From positions 163,724,031 to 163,788,030 of the forward strand of contig NC_073693.1 of assembly GCF_029784155.1 (NCBI RefSeq): a DNA stretch of 64,000 nucleotides. The letters are read 5' to 3'. The notes below the pieces were generated by a model. The model had not been told where the DNA came from, did not search any database, and saw nothing but the letters and a program-made list of their open reading frames with translations. This DNA is from Uranotaenia lowii (lineage: Eukaryota > Arthropoda > Insecta > Diptera > Culicidae). The position numbers were made by a program, and so were the translations under genes. Of this stretch, positions 20,358 through 32,641 are shown in pieces. Position 1 is the first letter of the stretch. Each line of letters begins with the position of its first letter.

Positions 20358-23310
20358 CAGGGGCGGTCCTAGAGCTGGCTCTTGGGGGGGGGGGGGTGAT
20401 TTTCGAATTTTCAAAAATCAGTTAATATAAAGAAACGTTAATAACTGGTGAAAAAACGATCATTTGAATGAGCGATAGGAGGGGGAGGGTTTGCATGCGG
20501 GGGGGGGGGGGGGTTCAGTTGCAAATGAGTCTACAATATAAGCTGTACACTGCTTCTCTTTCCCCCATGAATTTCACTAAACAAGATGTATTCAAAAAAG
20601 TATGAAACAAGAGATGAATAATAGAAACTTTATCAAAATTTATCTATATACTCATTTCAATATTCTGCTTCACAACTTACTCATCCTTTTATAAAACAAC
20701 CAGTGAATCTATAATATCCACTGCGAAAAAAATCTTGATTATTTCATTTTTAATTTGTAGGTACGCATGTATATCTGGTATTTAAAAATTGCCACTTTAA
20801 GAGCTCTTTTAAGAATTTCTCGTTATAAATGTAATTTTTTTTAATGAAAATCATACACATGTTGTTGAGCGATGAAAATGAAGATTTTTTTTTTTCAAGC
20901 TAGCTTCATTTTTTTTCTTGAGCTTCTCAATATTAGCGCTCTGATATTTTATAATTTTTCGAAAGTATTTAACCGATAAGGCCGGTTAACTAATGAACAA
21001 ACATAACTAACGGGCATTAAATTCTTCTTTGGGGTATTTAACTGAATCGTGATTTATAAATTTAGCATTATTATTTTTAAATTTGGAATCACAATATATA
21101 TGTAAAATCAATACTTTAAATATAAATTATGTAGCACATATTATTTTCAAAATCTGTTTCTGAATATGAAGCTTCTGGAACCTAATTTTTTTGATTTGTA
21201 CTTGAATTTAAAGTTATCATTCAAAATTAGAGATTAGATTAAATTAGATATTAGAGGAAAGAATTCCAAAAAACGACCAATTCCCGGAAAAAAAAACAAT
21301 TCAGATTTCGTCTAGATAATTTTCGTATTTTACAAAATGGGGAAACATACTTACTTCTATAATTTTCTCTTATGGTAAATTACTCACAGTCTTCATAAAA
21401 ATTGATCATTAAGTTAAAACCAATTTTTCCAATTCTTTTTGATATCTTACACTTTTGTTAAAATGTACACAAATTTATTCAATGAACCTTGTATTTTCAA
21501 AATTTATACCGGAAACAAGAGTTGATAAAAAATACAAATTTGCATTTAGTGGTGCTCCTAACTGAGTCGAAATCAGTTTTCAAATTCTTTGCAACACGGA
21601 AATGTGAGTTTTGTTTCCTTGTGTTATAGTTTTTAATGCAGATTTTGGGTTCTGCAGATGAATTTGAAAAACTCTATCGCCAACACTAATTCCTTCATAT
21701 TGATAAAGCTTTTTTTAATACTTTTTTGTTCCTTTTTGGCTCTAAAAACTCATAGGAAACGCAAAAATCATAACACGTAATCTCGTTTTTCGATTTATTT
21801 TTGCTGTAATCTATTGAGAAGTTTTTCTTTTAAGTTTAAACTCCTAACTATGAATATTTTATATTCGATTTCTGTTTGGCAGTACTTATTTTTTTCATGA
21901 TCATCCATAATAATAACGTTTGATGTGATACATTTCAAATAGAATTAAATAAAATCAGATCTGAAATTTAAATTTAATTTTTTGAATGTCATAATAGAGG
22001 TTATTAATTTTAAGTTTATAATTCATATTTGAATGGTGAGAAATTGAGGGTGAAAATAACTCGCGAAAGAAAATTTTTACTGTGATTCAGAACCTGAATT
22101 CTTATTATTTTGCAATAAATAATAAGTAAGTAAGTAAGTCATAAATTCGTTGTAAACGCAAGTGAAGCACTACTTTAACTTTTAAAATGAGTTTAGCATT
22201 AGACATCTGGTATGACTTTATAAAGTTTAAAAATTCACAATAATCCAGCTGTAAACAAAAGTCAAAAATACAATTATTAATTCATATTTATATTTTAGTT
22301 TCAGATATGTATTAGCTTTTTATTCTTAACGTAAGTTTTTATTAGGATGATTTTTCCTGATTTCGAAATGATAATTTTCCTTCGATTTGAAAAACATTTT
22401 GAAATACAAAAAATCCTAATAAGAAGCTTTTCGCTGCTCAAAACTTTATCAAGAAGGAATTTAGGAAAGTCATACGTTTCTTAAACGCCTATTGGAAAAC
22501 TTATCACTCCGATGAATAATTTAACTAAAATTTAAATTTCTTACAATAAAAGCTATTTAATACTTGACGATCAAGATCTGTTAATCCATTAAACATGGTA
22601 GAAATTTATTAACATAATGAAAATTGAAAATCACATGATTCCGTACGTTTATAGTTTAGTGATTTTTGTTATTGATCCTTCTAAATCTGAGAAAAAGAAA
22701 CTGCATATTGAAGGCAATAAATGTATGACGACAGCAGAGCAAATATTTCAAGTATTTCATTGTTATAACCATATTCACCCCCAATATGACTTTTTCAAAT
22801 TTGTCATTTCATTCAAATTCAAAACAAAATCAAGAATTTAGAACCTTTGAATTTGAAGCAAATATACAATTTATTACGATTTATTCAAATTAATTTAGGC
22901 ATATGGAGGAAATAAGTGACAATTTAAAAAAAAATTTCCCATGATTTCATTAATAGCAAATTCAAAATCGACATTCAACAACACACTTTTGTTGAGTTAC
23001 TTATCAACAAAAGTTATTTTATATAATTCAGAGTTCAGGGAATCGCAAGTTACAGCTACTTGAGTTTGGTGGAACGACTTTTTTCAATGTTGAGCCTCTT
23101 AAGTAGTAAATTAACTTTTTTGCTGAATGAACACCTCCACAGAGTGGAAAATTTTGAAAATTTAAAAGCACATCTTCTAAGAAAAATTCTAACTTTTAAT
23201 AGAAATTCGAAATTTTGCGGGTATTTCATAATGGTTTTTCGCCGCTTGGGGGGGTTCACCACGATCACCACCACCCCCCCCCCCCCCCCCCCCCAATAGG
23301 ACCGCGCCTG
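20358..23310. mobile_element. Non-autonomous hAT-type element (hAT-2)
   Basis: A perfect 8-bp duplication GCTTGAGG lies at 20350-20357 and 23311-23318. The left terminus is CAGGGGCGGTCCTAGAGC and the right, read inward, CAGGCGCGGTCCTATTGG, followed by a G-run of about 20. These are strong hAT-like features. The interior, just under 3 kb, is AT-rich and has no transposase. A further G-run at about 20498-20514 near the left end could be a subterminal repeat. Confidence 0.8.
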
Positions 23311-24135
23311 GCTTGAGGGCTCTGAATTTGATTTCAATTCTTGGCTCTTATTTCTAAATTCAACAACCGTTTTCATGTTCAATTCAGAAAACGTATTGAA
23401 ATTCCAAAACAGATTGAAAATTATTCTTCTGAACTCAGGCTCAAAATTCTTGCTATGATTTTTCGATGAAAAACTTTCGGTTCAAATGTTTTTCTTCTTG
23501 TTTTTTGTTGAATGGTTTCTGGATTTTTGTCAAATCTTCACTGATATTGCCTGGATTTTGGTTTAAGAAATTTTGAAATAGAATGTCCGAGTTTTGCCTG
23601 ATTTTAAATGAAATAGCCCGGATTTGCCCGGCAATCTTCAGCTAAGTTCACCACATTTAGATGCAAATTTTAAGATGTTGAAATCATCGATTCAAATAAG
23701 ATTTCTAATTCGTTACTAAAGGATTTTTTAAACAGATCCTAATCAACATTTGAAAGATTTTTGGATGTATTTTCAATAATCTGCATTTAACCCTTTAAAA
23801 GCACTTAACCCTCCAAAGCTGATCGGGTCAATATGACCCGAAGCGCACATTTCAAACATCTGTATCATCATTCCAATATACTGATGAACTGGTAATTTTG
23901 ACAGAACAATTATGTTCTCTGAAAATAAAGACCAAATTAACGGCAAATAACCAAAGTTTGAGTTTTGAAAATCGGTTCATTGGAAGATGAAATACAGCCA
24001 AGCAAAGCCGAGATTTTTTTCTACTGGAAAATCTGTGATAGCGTTCAAAACTTTCATTGGACCCCAACATATCTATACATTGTCGGATAGATGGATTCTG
24101 GACGATTTCAAACATGAATGATATACTCAAATTCA

Positions 24136-24480
24136 GAAGAGCTGTCAGAAGCAGGCTTTCCAAAAGTACTGCATTGCGATGACAGCTTTTTCTTCGCCGA
24201 ACAAACTGTCTCGGTTTGCCTTTCCACTCGGTTCGCTGCTGTACCGTCGGTGACGAATAAAAACGCTTCGGCTACGTCGCACACGTTCGGGAACGAAGAC
24301 TGTATCTGAACGATCGGCTAAAGCTTGCGCTGCCGAAAGTGTTGTGCTTTAAGCTGTAGCGAACCGAACCGACAGTTCGATTTTCATTCTTTCATGCCTC
24401 CTGTTTCGCAAATAATTTCATCCTAACCGTCGGCTGTAGGGCGTGACAGTTTTGCGCAGGACTGTCACGGGCGACTGTCA
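24136..24480. repeat. Left arm of an imperfect inverted pair around the 13-bp minisatellite
   Basis: The stretch with CAGGCTTTCCAAAAGTACTG resembles the reverse complement of 27040-27088 (CAGGCTTCCGAAAAGTACTG), and both sides carry repeated ACTGTCACG-type motifs. The minisatellite may have expanded inside a foldback-like element. Divergence is high. Confidence 0.4.
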
Positions 24481-24501
24481 TGCCCATACCGTTTCCATGC
24501 C

Positions 24502-24575
24502 CGGTCGTATGCTGCTGCTCGATTCGAATAGACCGAACGAGTAATCTATTCCAACCGAGCAGCAGCATACGACCG
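24502..24575. repeat. Perfect 20-bp hairpin
   Basis: CGGTCGTATGCTGCTGCTCG at 24502-24521 is exactly reverse-complemented at 24556-24575. The 34-nt loop holds a second smaller pair, GAATAGA/TCTATTC. It is GC-rich compared with its surroundings and is probably a structural part of a mobile element. Confidence 0.7.
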
Positions 24576-25039
24576 AGGCGTAACGCGATGTGTGGTTTCG
24601 GTGAAGGTTATGCGAAAATTGTTATAATAATTACCTTCGATAATAAAAACCTTAAAAAGACATGAATTCAATTTACAATATAATACTTTTTTATTATTTT
24701 ATTTTTATTTTTTATTTAGAATCATAGCCTTAGAAATATTTCACCCACGGGAGAAGTGGGTTGGGATGGAACACATTTTTTGTGTCGATTCGAAGGGAAA
24801 CTTGGCCGTTATAATTTTTCTCTAGAATTTGTTTGAGTATTAGAAAAAATGAAAAAAATTGAGAAAACGAATTGTAAAAAACGAATATAAAAGGCAAGTG
24901 ATGGGAACCATGAAACATAAAATAAATAATCGTAGAAATAATCATTTCGGGGTGAAAATCTCGAAGTGAGTTCTTGTATTGAATCTCAATCTGAAATTCG
25001 AACATGAAACATAAATCTAAACCTGATACCTTCAACTAG

Positions 25040-26610
25040 AAATCTGAATGTAGAATTTTAATCCGAATCTAAACATAAAACCCTTCTTTGAAATCTGAAT
25101 CTGAAACCTGATCTCAAAATTAGAACCTGGAATCTCAATATTAAATTTGAATAAGAATCTGAAATCTCAATCTTAAATTTGAATCTGAAATATAAATCTC
25201 AAATTTGAAACTGGAATCAGAATCTGAAATCAGAATTTGAAATCTGAAATCCGAATCTGAAATTGGAACATGAGATCTGAATCTGAAATTCGAATCTTAC
25301 ATCTAAATACGAAATCTGAATATGAAATCTGAATCTGAAATCTGAATCTGAAATCTGAATCTGAAATCTGAATCTGAAATCTGACTCTGAAATCTGATTC
25401 TAAAATCTGAATCTGAAATCTGAATCTGAAATGTGAATCTGAATCTGAAATCTGAATCTGAAATCTGAATCTGAACCTGAAATCTGAATCTGAAATTTGA
25501 TTCTGAAATCTGAATCTGAAATCTGAATCTGAAATCTGAATCTGAAATCTGAATCTGAAATCTGAATCTGAAATCTGAATCTGAAATCTGAATCTGAAAT
25601 CTGAATCTGAAATCTGAATCTGAAATCTGAATCTGAAATCTGAATCTGAAATCTGAATCTGAAATCTGAATCTGAAATCTGAATCTGAAATCTGAATCTG
25701 AAATCTGAATCTGAAATCTGAATCTGAAATCTGAATCTGAAATCTGAATCTGAAATCTGAATCTGAAATCTGAATCTGAAATCTGAATCTGAAATCTGAA
25801 ACTGAAATCTGAATCTGAAATCTGAATCTGAAATCTGAATCTGAAATCTGAATCTGAAATCTGAATCTGAAATCTGAATCTGAAATCTGAATCTGAAATC
25901 TGAATCTGAAATCTGAATCTGAAATCTGAATCTGAAATCTGAATCTGAAATCTGAATCTGAAATCTGAATCTGAAATCTGAATCTGAAATCTGAATCTGA
26001 AATCTGAATCTGAAATCTGAATCTGAAATCTGAAATCTGAATCTGAAATCTGAATCTGAAATCTGAATCTGAAATCTGAATCTGAAATCTGAATCTGAAA
26101 TCTGAATCTGAAATCTGAATCTGAAATCTGAATCTGAAATCTGAATCTGAAATCTGAATCTGAAATCTGAATCTGAAATCTGAATCAGAAATCTGAATCT
26201 GAAATCTGAATCTGAAATCTGAATCTGAAATCTGAATCTGAAATCTGAATCTGAAATCTGAATCTGGAATCTGAATCTGAAATTTGAATCTAAAATTTGA
26301 ATCTGAAATCTGAATCTAAAATTTCAATCTTAAATCTAAATTTGAAATCTGAATTTGTTTCTGATTCTGAAATCTGAATCTGAAATTCGTTTCTAAAATC
26401 TGAGTCTTAAATCTGAATCTGAAATCTGAATCTCATATTTGATCCCTAAATTTAAATCTGAAATCTGAGTCTGCAAAGCTGAATCTGAAATTTAAATCCT
26501 AAACTTGAATCTGAAATCCGAATTGGAATCTAAAATCTTGATCTGAAGTATGAATCTGAAATCCGAATTTGTATCTGAAATCAGAAATCGCATATTTCAA
26601 TTTGAAATCT
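25040..26610. repeat. Minisatellite, 13-bp unit CTGAAATCTGAAT
   Basis: The core at about 25310-26275 is a nearly perfect tandem array of CTGAAATCTGAAT, with roughly 70 or more units. Both flanks degrade gradually into variants over ~300 bp each. The pattern, a homogeneous centre with divergent edges, is that expected from unequal exchange or slippage. Confidence 0.95.
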
Positions 26611-27442
26611 AAAACCTTGAACTTTATTATTCATAAACGACATCCAATATCAGGCTGGAAAACAACACGCATCAATGCGTGTCGACCAACTAATAACGTA
26701 AGGATAGCCAGCCGCAGTAGCTAGCTTGAGCTTGAGCTTCAAGCAGAAGTTCGTTAATTCTAAATTAAATCGACCCGAGTGTGAGCCGATGATGATCCAA
26801 TGCGAATCTCGGCTACAGTCGGACGTTATTAGCAGTACTGTCATGCGAAGTTTAACGCATTGAAAACTGTCACGAAGATTTCCCCAAAACTGTCACGGAG
26901 CTTTAAAGGCTATCATATCCACGAGCAAACTTTCGCATGAGGTAAACCAAGGCGTCGTTGTACATAGCACGAATGCGCCTTTTAAAACTGTCGGGGAAGA
27001 AATATTCGGAAAGCTTTCACCGAAGTGGATGTGCGACGTTCGCAAGAATACTGTCGTTCGGCAGTACTTTTCGGAAGCCTGGTCAGAAGTTATGAGCATT
27101 TATAAAATAAATTTAGATTGTTTGGACTTTTTACTTTCTTAATCAGTTTCTGGTAACCTGGTAATACATATCGACTTTATTTTGAAATGTTGAGTAATAA
27201 TAACAAATTACCTACACCATGAATTATCAAAATCGGTTAACATTTACAGCCAGAAGAACGAAATCAAACTACAACTCAAATTTCCCCGAGATAGATATTA
27301 AGCGAACGGCTTTGGAAGGTTAAAATCGAATAATCAAATAGTATTGAAAAATAATATTTTATATTCATAATGTCATAGAAAAAATTGGCCACCAACCCCC
27401 CCCCCCCCATAAGTCAAATCTTCGTACGGTCCTGTTCCATAC

Positions 27443-29549
27443 GCTGAGTTACGCTTAAGTTTAATATGGGTTTTTTTTTCCATAATTTATTAAGTAGAAA
27501 ACCAAGTTCCGGTATCCCTAAAAAATGAATTTAAAATGATTTAGTGACACAGTCAACTGGTTCGGTTTCGAAACAGACCTCCAAATTCATCAAAAGTGTC
27601 TGAATGGTTATTTTGTAACCTCATTCGGACCATTTCGTGACACGTCCGTCCAATGAACACATGTAGTCTAGCACACGAAAAAGGACAGGACCAAAAAACC
27701 AACAGGTGATGCTTCCCATAGTTCCTGACTGCCAACAATCAACCAACTAAACTGAACCTCAACTCAACTCAACCCTTCCATCCGTCGATCCACCCACGAC
27801 GAGCAGCTGTTTATTTTTCATTAGCTCTAGTTTTTGGCTGGAACGATTATTTTCCATGTCCAAGCCCAGGCGTACCACTTTTAGTAACCGGGCATAGAAT
27901 GTTCAGCAGCTCTTCCAGATGATGAAGTTTTAACACGGTCGTTCAATCATGGATAATGGAAGTATTTTTTTTTCGGGGGCCTCGCTATGCTGGTCTATTT
28001 ATCCTTGGATTGTTATCAAAGTTGCTGAAGCGGAAGGTCTCGACATTGTTTTGTTAATTAGAGGGGTTTCGGATAGTTATGAAATATTTCCGAGGCCCTT
28101 GAAGGGAAAATTGGTGTGCCAGAAACTTTCCCCTCTGGGAACTTTGACAGATTTGGTTAACGTGGCGATATGAATCTTTTATGTTTTTGATATATTTAGC
28201 TTCTTTAAACTAACATAGTTTATTGAATTGTTCATTTGATTTTTCTCAATTAAAAAGACAAAAAATGCTAACAGTTTGAAGAATTTAAAGTTGTTAGAAA
28301 GAGGGTTAAACTCAATCGGTCTAAAAATATACCAGTGCAGATAAATCCGAGCGGAGAACATTAAACTTTTCGCCATTCAATTCGAAGTGTCATCTGGGTC
28401 ATAAACAGCAATTAAAATTCCAAGCCCATTCAAGCATATCGACGAAATGGCTTCCCGATGCAAATCCGGGCGGCATGAAAACTAAAGCCCAAAACGAAAG
28501 TGTGGAAATGACACTTCCCTTGGAAAAGGCGCATTCCACTACATTCTCCAATATTATCTCATACGGCACCACCACGATGATGATCATCATTGTCGTTAGA
28601 ATCATAGGAACGAGAACATTTTCAACACGATTTTATAGGATTTGTGAGCAAACGAGCAGTATTCAAACATGGACTCAAAGATATCTTTGGCGGTTTGGTT
28701 TGGCTGAAGGAGTTAGACAAACGTCAAATGGCATGTCGCTGGTGGCATAATTTGATGAGGGCGGCCCCAACTTGCTGAGTTAAAGTTTTGGGGACGAAGA
28801 ACATCGAAATATTTGCACCCACACCGTGACTTTGGCCAGAAACTTTTCCTCGAGTAAAAGTTGATCGTTTGTATGCCGAGCAGGGCATCAAATGTGTGCC
28901 AAATACGTCTACGTAATCAACAACATAGAAGTGTCTGGTTAACCAAAGAATCAACGTACTGTGACTTTCGAAAGATTGATTTTTTTTTTATAATTCACGT
29001 GAAGGTTTGATCCGAAGATGTTTTTGATTTTTGTAAAAAATAAAATGAAAGATGGAAACGAAACCTCGTTTTTGGAGGGTTAACTAACATATTTGAAACT
29101 GACTGGTAGTAAGGAAATCTGCAGTCACCGTTCGATTACCTTCAATTGCCTACCGAAGATTGCATCATCCTTTAGTTGTACTATCTTACACTGAACATAA
29201 GCTTGGATGTAAATTGATAATTTTCCCACACGTATCCGAGGTGGGAAAATCCCGACGATTTTTTATAAACCTGAAAATATCAAGTAATCAAGGGTCAGGC
29301 TTTTTTTTTTATTCCAAAATCCGGGCTAAATCGAGATTTTATCCAAAAAATCAAATCAAGATAAGACAAATGATTTATGCATTTTCAAACATTGAAATAA
29401 ATCGCAATACTATTTGTATCGGAAACTGATAATATAATCAAATTTATTCTCGTCAAGTCTGGTAAAAAGGTCATGTTACAATAGTGATTGATTATTTGAA
29501 TTATCCATCGTTCATATTGGCAACACTTCCCTAATGATTTCATATCTGT
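27443..29549. other. Unassigned DNA, partly balanced in composition
   Basis: No transposon ends are paired within this stretch apart from a possible TTAA-type end at 29071-29083. Several open frames of 60-90 codons overlap on both strands at 27550-28950 without any domain. It may be host intergenic or intronic sequence. No gene is supported. Confidence 0.35.
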
Positions 29550-29662
29550 TCAATTGTCCACATACCACTTCAGCACATCCTTGGAGTAGTCGCATGAGGC
29601 CAAATCCTGCCAGAAGATTGTTGGGATATTGTGTGCCTCCAGGAAAGGAAGCAGCCGCTTCT

Positions 29663-30748
29663 TTTTTTTTTTATTATTATTAGTTGTTAACCCAGGTGAT
29701 AAATCCAATTTACGGATTGCATTCCAAGGTGCGGCGAGCCACCGCGTCCCCCCAGTTTGCTACTCTGGGTCCATGGGTGCAATTGGACGACTAATGATAC
29801 AATGCTAAGGAACACTGTACCCCCTAAGCCATAAAGTCCACCTGGGGCCACTCCACCTCGAACTGTTTGACACACTTTGCTTCAATAGTGGGAGGTCAAT
29901 TCGCGCTAGTGCGCTCCAAAGCAATATGCGTTTTCGAATCCTCTGTCAGCAATACCTCATTCTAACACAACTTGATGCGCAACCCCTCCTCTGACGAGTT
30001 AGGACCCGACATCTCATCGGGTGAATGAGGCCCCCACGCAGCGCAACTACTAACTTTTTGAATCCAGTCCAGGAAGTCCGGAAACACAAGGCGAGTTGTC
30101 GACGACACTTTCTCTGTTCAAACACGCGGGCAGGCGGGGGGGGGGGGGGGGGGGGGGTAAGCCCCCTAAGCCACGTGTAGGACTCAGACTCCTCCGAACT
30201 CACAAATAGTGTTGACTTAAGTCACCACTCAGCGCAACTACCCAATCTTCAAGTTGGGCGCTTGACCACCCGAAGCGCAGATCGAGCTATAGACCGCCCT
30301 CATCAGGTCACACTCGCGGTTCAGGAGCAACAATTCCCGAAACGCGTGTCGAACTTTGACACCTCCGGCAAATCTTTCCTCTCAGACACTGACGTGTAGA
30401 ACACGTCCCAAGTGATCGGCCCACCATTGGCCACCACTTTGAGCATCTACTCGTTTTGCGAGTTGGGTCTATACCCACCGAAGCGCAAAACGAGTTGGCG
30501 ATCGCTCTCCCTCCGGTCACGTCCGCATATCAGGGTCATGACCCCTCGAAAGCGTGTTGGACCATCACGCACACACCCTAGTACTATTACCTAAGTACCC
30601 GGGTCCACCGCTTCTTCCGCGCGGGTTTGGCAGACCCGTCGACAGCCTCTAGTGGGTTTGGTGTAGTTCTCTTAGCCGTACATCTGCAATACGCCGGACT
30701 TGCAGACACGTTTCGACTCTGCACCACGGGGAGGTGAAACTACGTCGC
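29663..30748 (-). mobile_element. GC-rich poly(A)-tailed retroposon inserted in ITmD37E copy 1
   Basis: A 14-bp target duplication with one difference (AAGCAGCCGCTTCT at 29649-29662, AAGCATCCGCTTCT at 30749-30762) flanks a 1.09-kb insert. On the minus strand it ends in AATAATAATA and an A-run. The insert is GC-rich, lacks a credible ORF and has internal repeats: motifs such as GTAGTTGCGCTG recur, and a 12-bp hairpin ACTCGTTTTGCG is at 30449-30495. A G-run of about 25 lies near 30127-30157. It is probably the 3' UTR portion of a 5'-truncated LINE, though a long non-autonomous retroposon is possible. Confidence 0.7.
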
Positions 30749-31350
30749 AAGCATCCGCTTCTGGAGACACTCTTTCATGTACACCTGTCCGTTCATCATG
30801 TCCTGGGTCACGAAAGGTGCACCCGCATCCCGCACGTGCAGATGACTTGCCAAACCAGGAATTTATTCGCATATTTGGACATCTTCTTAGTGCGGACATG
30901 CTCCGAAACGCTAAACATATCCTTGGCCGCGAAAAACAGGTTGCCGGGGATCTGTTGGAAGTCGGCCTTCACATATGTTTCGTCGTCCATGATCCAGCAT
31001 TCATCTTTCGTCAACATGTTGAGGTACAACTTCCTGGCATGGGTTTTGGCGGGCTTATTCTGCTTTTCATTGTGATTAGGGGCCTTTTGTACCTTGAACG
31101 TTCGAAGCCCAGCCTTAGTTTTGGCCTTCTAGACAAAACTTCGGCTTGTGTGCAGCTTTTTAGCCACATCCCCAACTGAGGCGTTTGGGTTTCGGTTGAA
31201 GGCCTCAACTACGCGGTTGTGATTTTTGGTGTTGTACGGAATACTTTCTCCTTCACTTCTGGGCTTCCGATCGGTGGTCAATCGTTCCTCGAACCGCTTA
31301 ATCACTCGCGAAACCGTGAAATTCGCGATTCCCAACGTTTTAGCGATAGA

Positions 31351-31557
31351 TGTTGTGCAGCTTTTGGGCAGTAGAAAGGAGAGACATGTTCTATAGTTGG
31401 TGGTAGAACTTGGAATACTTTATTACAATATATTATGACCTATTTATACTAAAACCATCTCTATGGTTATATTTTCTAATTGATTATTTCTAATAACACC
31501 ACCATGCGTGTGTTGCTATTCATCTCATCGATTGCTTCGATGAGACGAATCTCAACA
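31351..31557 (-). repeat. 3' LTR of the copia-like element
   Basis: The 207-bp LTR starts TGTTGAGATTCGTC and ends GCACAACA on the minus strand. It includes a TATA-like TATAAATAGG and an AATAAAG polyadenylation signal. It matches the two pieces of the split 5' LTR (68 and 137 bp). Confidence 0.9.
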
Positions 31558-31566
31558 CTCCTCCTC
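31558..31566 (-). promoter_or_regulatory. Polypurine tract of the copia-like element
   Basis: GAGGAGGAG on the minus strand lies directly upstream of the 3' LTR. This is the expected position for the plus-strand primer of reverse transcription. Confidence 0.75.
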
Positions 31567-32290
31567 AACACACGCTGTTCGCCGCTCAGCAATGCACCGC
31601 GCCGGACCATATTCATCGCCTTCAGCTCAACGACCCTCTCCAGGTTTCGCTCAATGACCATCGTCCGGCCCACTTGATGAGAACCTTCCTTCGAATCGCT
31701 TGAAGACAAACCTCCGTCTGACCCAACACCCTTCTGACACCGATGCCGTTTCTCAGAGCTCGCACGGCCCTTATTCGCAGCAAATCGAAGCTCTCCGCCT
31801 CGACGCTCCTCCTGAGGCCTGACGCCTCCCAGTGGATCCAGCCCAACGACCTTCACTTTGTTTCCCGGTCCGACGCCTTTCATGGAACCGGCTTGACGAC
31901 CTTCCGTAGTTCCCGGCTCGTAAGTCCACCAGAGGTTCCTGGTCTGACGACTACCACCTGGCCTATAACTTGACCACCTTCCACGGCACCGGCCCGCCAA
32001 CCTTCCATGACTCCCGGCATGACGAACCGCCAGTGATTCCAGCCAACTCTCAATGGCTCCGGACCAACGACCCTCCAAAGCACCTGCCGACGACCTCCCT
32101 CCCATGTCTCCTGGCTTGCCGACCTCCAGCTGACTTCCCGGTCCGACGACCTACCAGTCTCCTGGTCCGACAACCTCACACGGTTCTGCCTCGACGACGT
32201 TCCTTTGGATTGCCGGCGCTGGCTCGTCCTCTCATTGGCTTCTTGGCTGGTTCTACTTCCACTGATGATTCCACTCCTCCTTTCCACTAG

Positions 32291-32306
32291 TGCTGGGCCC
32301 ATAACC
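32291..32306 (-). promoter_or_regulatory. Primer binding site (initiator tRNA-Met fragment type)
   Basis: GGTTATGGGCCCAGCA directly follows the end of the 5' LTR on the minus strand. GGTTATGGGCCCAG is the binding site used by Drosophila copia, complementary to an internal fragment of initiator tRNA-Met. Confidence 0.85.
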
Positions 32307-32374
32307 TGTTGTGCAGCACTTCGGGCAGTGGTAAGGAGAGACTTGTTACTGTACGGTGGTAGAACACGTATTAC
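32307..32374 (-). repeat. 5' LTR of the copia-like element, second part
   Basis: The end TGTTGTGCAG (plus-strand view) and the following ~65 bp match the 3' LTR with substitutions. The match stops at TATTAC, where the poly(T) of Jockey-2 begins. Confidence 0.85.
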
Positions 32375-32641
32375 TTTTTTTTTTTTGACTTTAAATTAAT
32401 CTTCATTCAGGGATCTTTGTGTGGTTACATATTCAATTTTAAGTGATACAGAATCTTCTTTTCAGCTTTAGTGGAAATGTGGTTTTGAGATTGTTCTACA
32501 TTTACAAAATTTTAAATATTTTCAAAAAGTTTTGTCCAATCTTGTGGAATTGTTCAGTTTTGAAATTTTCAAAAAGCTACTTATATCTACTATGTACAGA
32601 ACCTAATACTACTATTTACAAACTATCATACTATTTACACT

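Larger units (their letters stand above)
19602..27434. mobile_element. Candidate large hAT-type element enclosing hAT-2 and a minisatellite
   Basis: The left end CATGGCCGTAGGAACGGGGG and the right end, read inward, CAGGACCGTACGAAG share the hAT-1-like core. The flanks TTCCGTAC (19594-19601) and TTCCATAC (27435-27442) could be an 8-bp duplication with one change. G- or C-runs sit near both ends. The span includes the nested hAT-2 and the 13-bp minisatellite. No transposase is visible. The pairing is plausible rather than proven, because a TTAA-type end at 23805 may pair with a sequence outside this span. Confidence 0.4.

Noticed and set aside
30608..30616. CCGCTTCTT as 9-bp target duplication of the retroposon (with 29655-29663)
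   Set aside because: The longer 14-bp match at 29649-29662 and 30749-30762 also restores the order of transposase codons (KECLQKR then LLPF), so the shorter match is a coincidence.
31476..32302. Open frames of 209 and 140 codons in the copia-like internal region as gag
   Set aside because: They overlap in different frames, are Arg/Gly/Ser-rich and follow the GC-rich tandem units. No zinc knuckle, protease or integrase motif is present.
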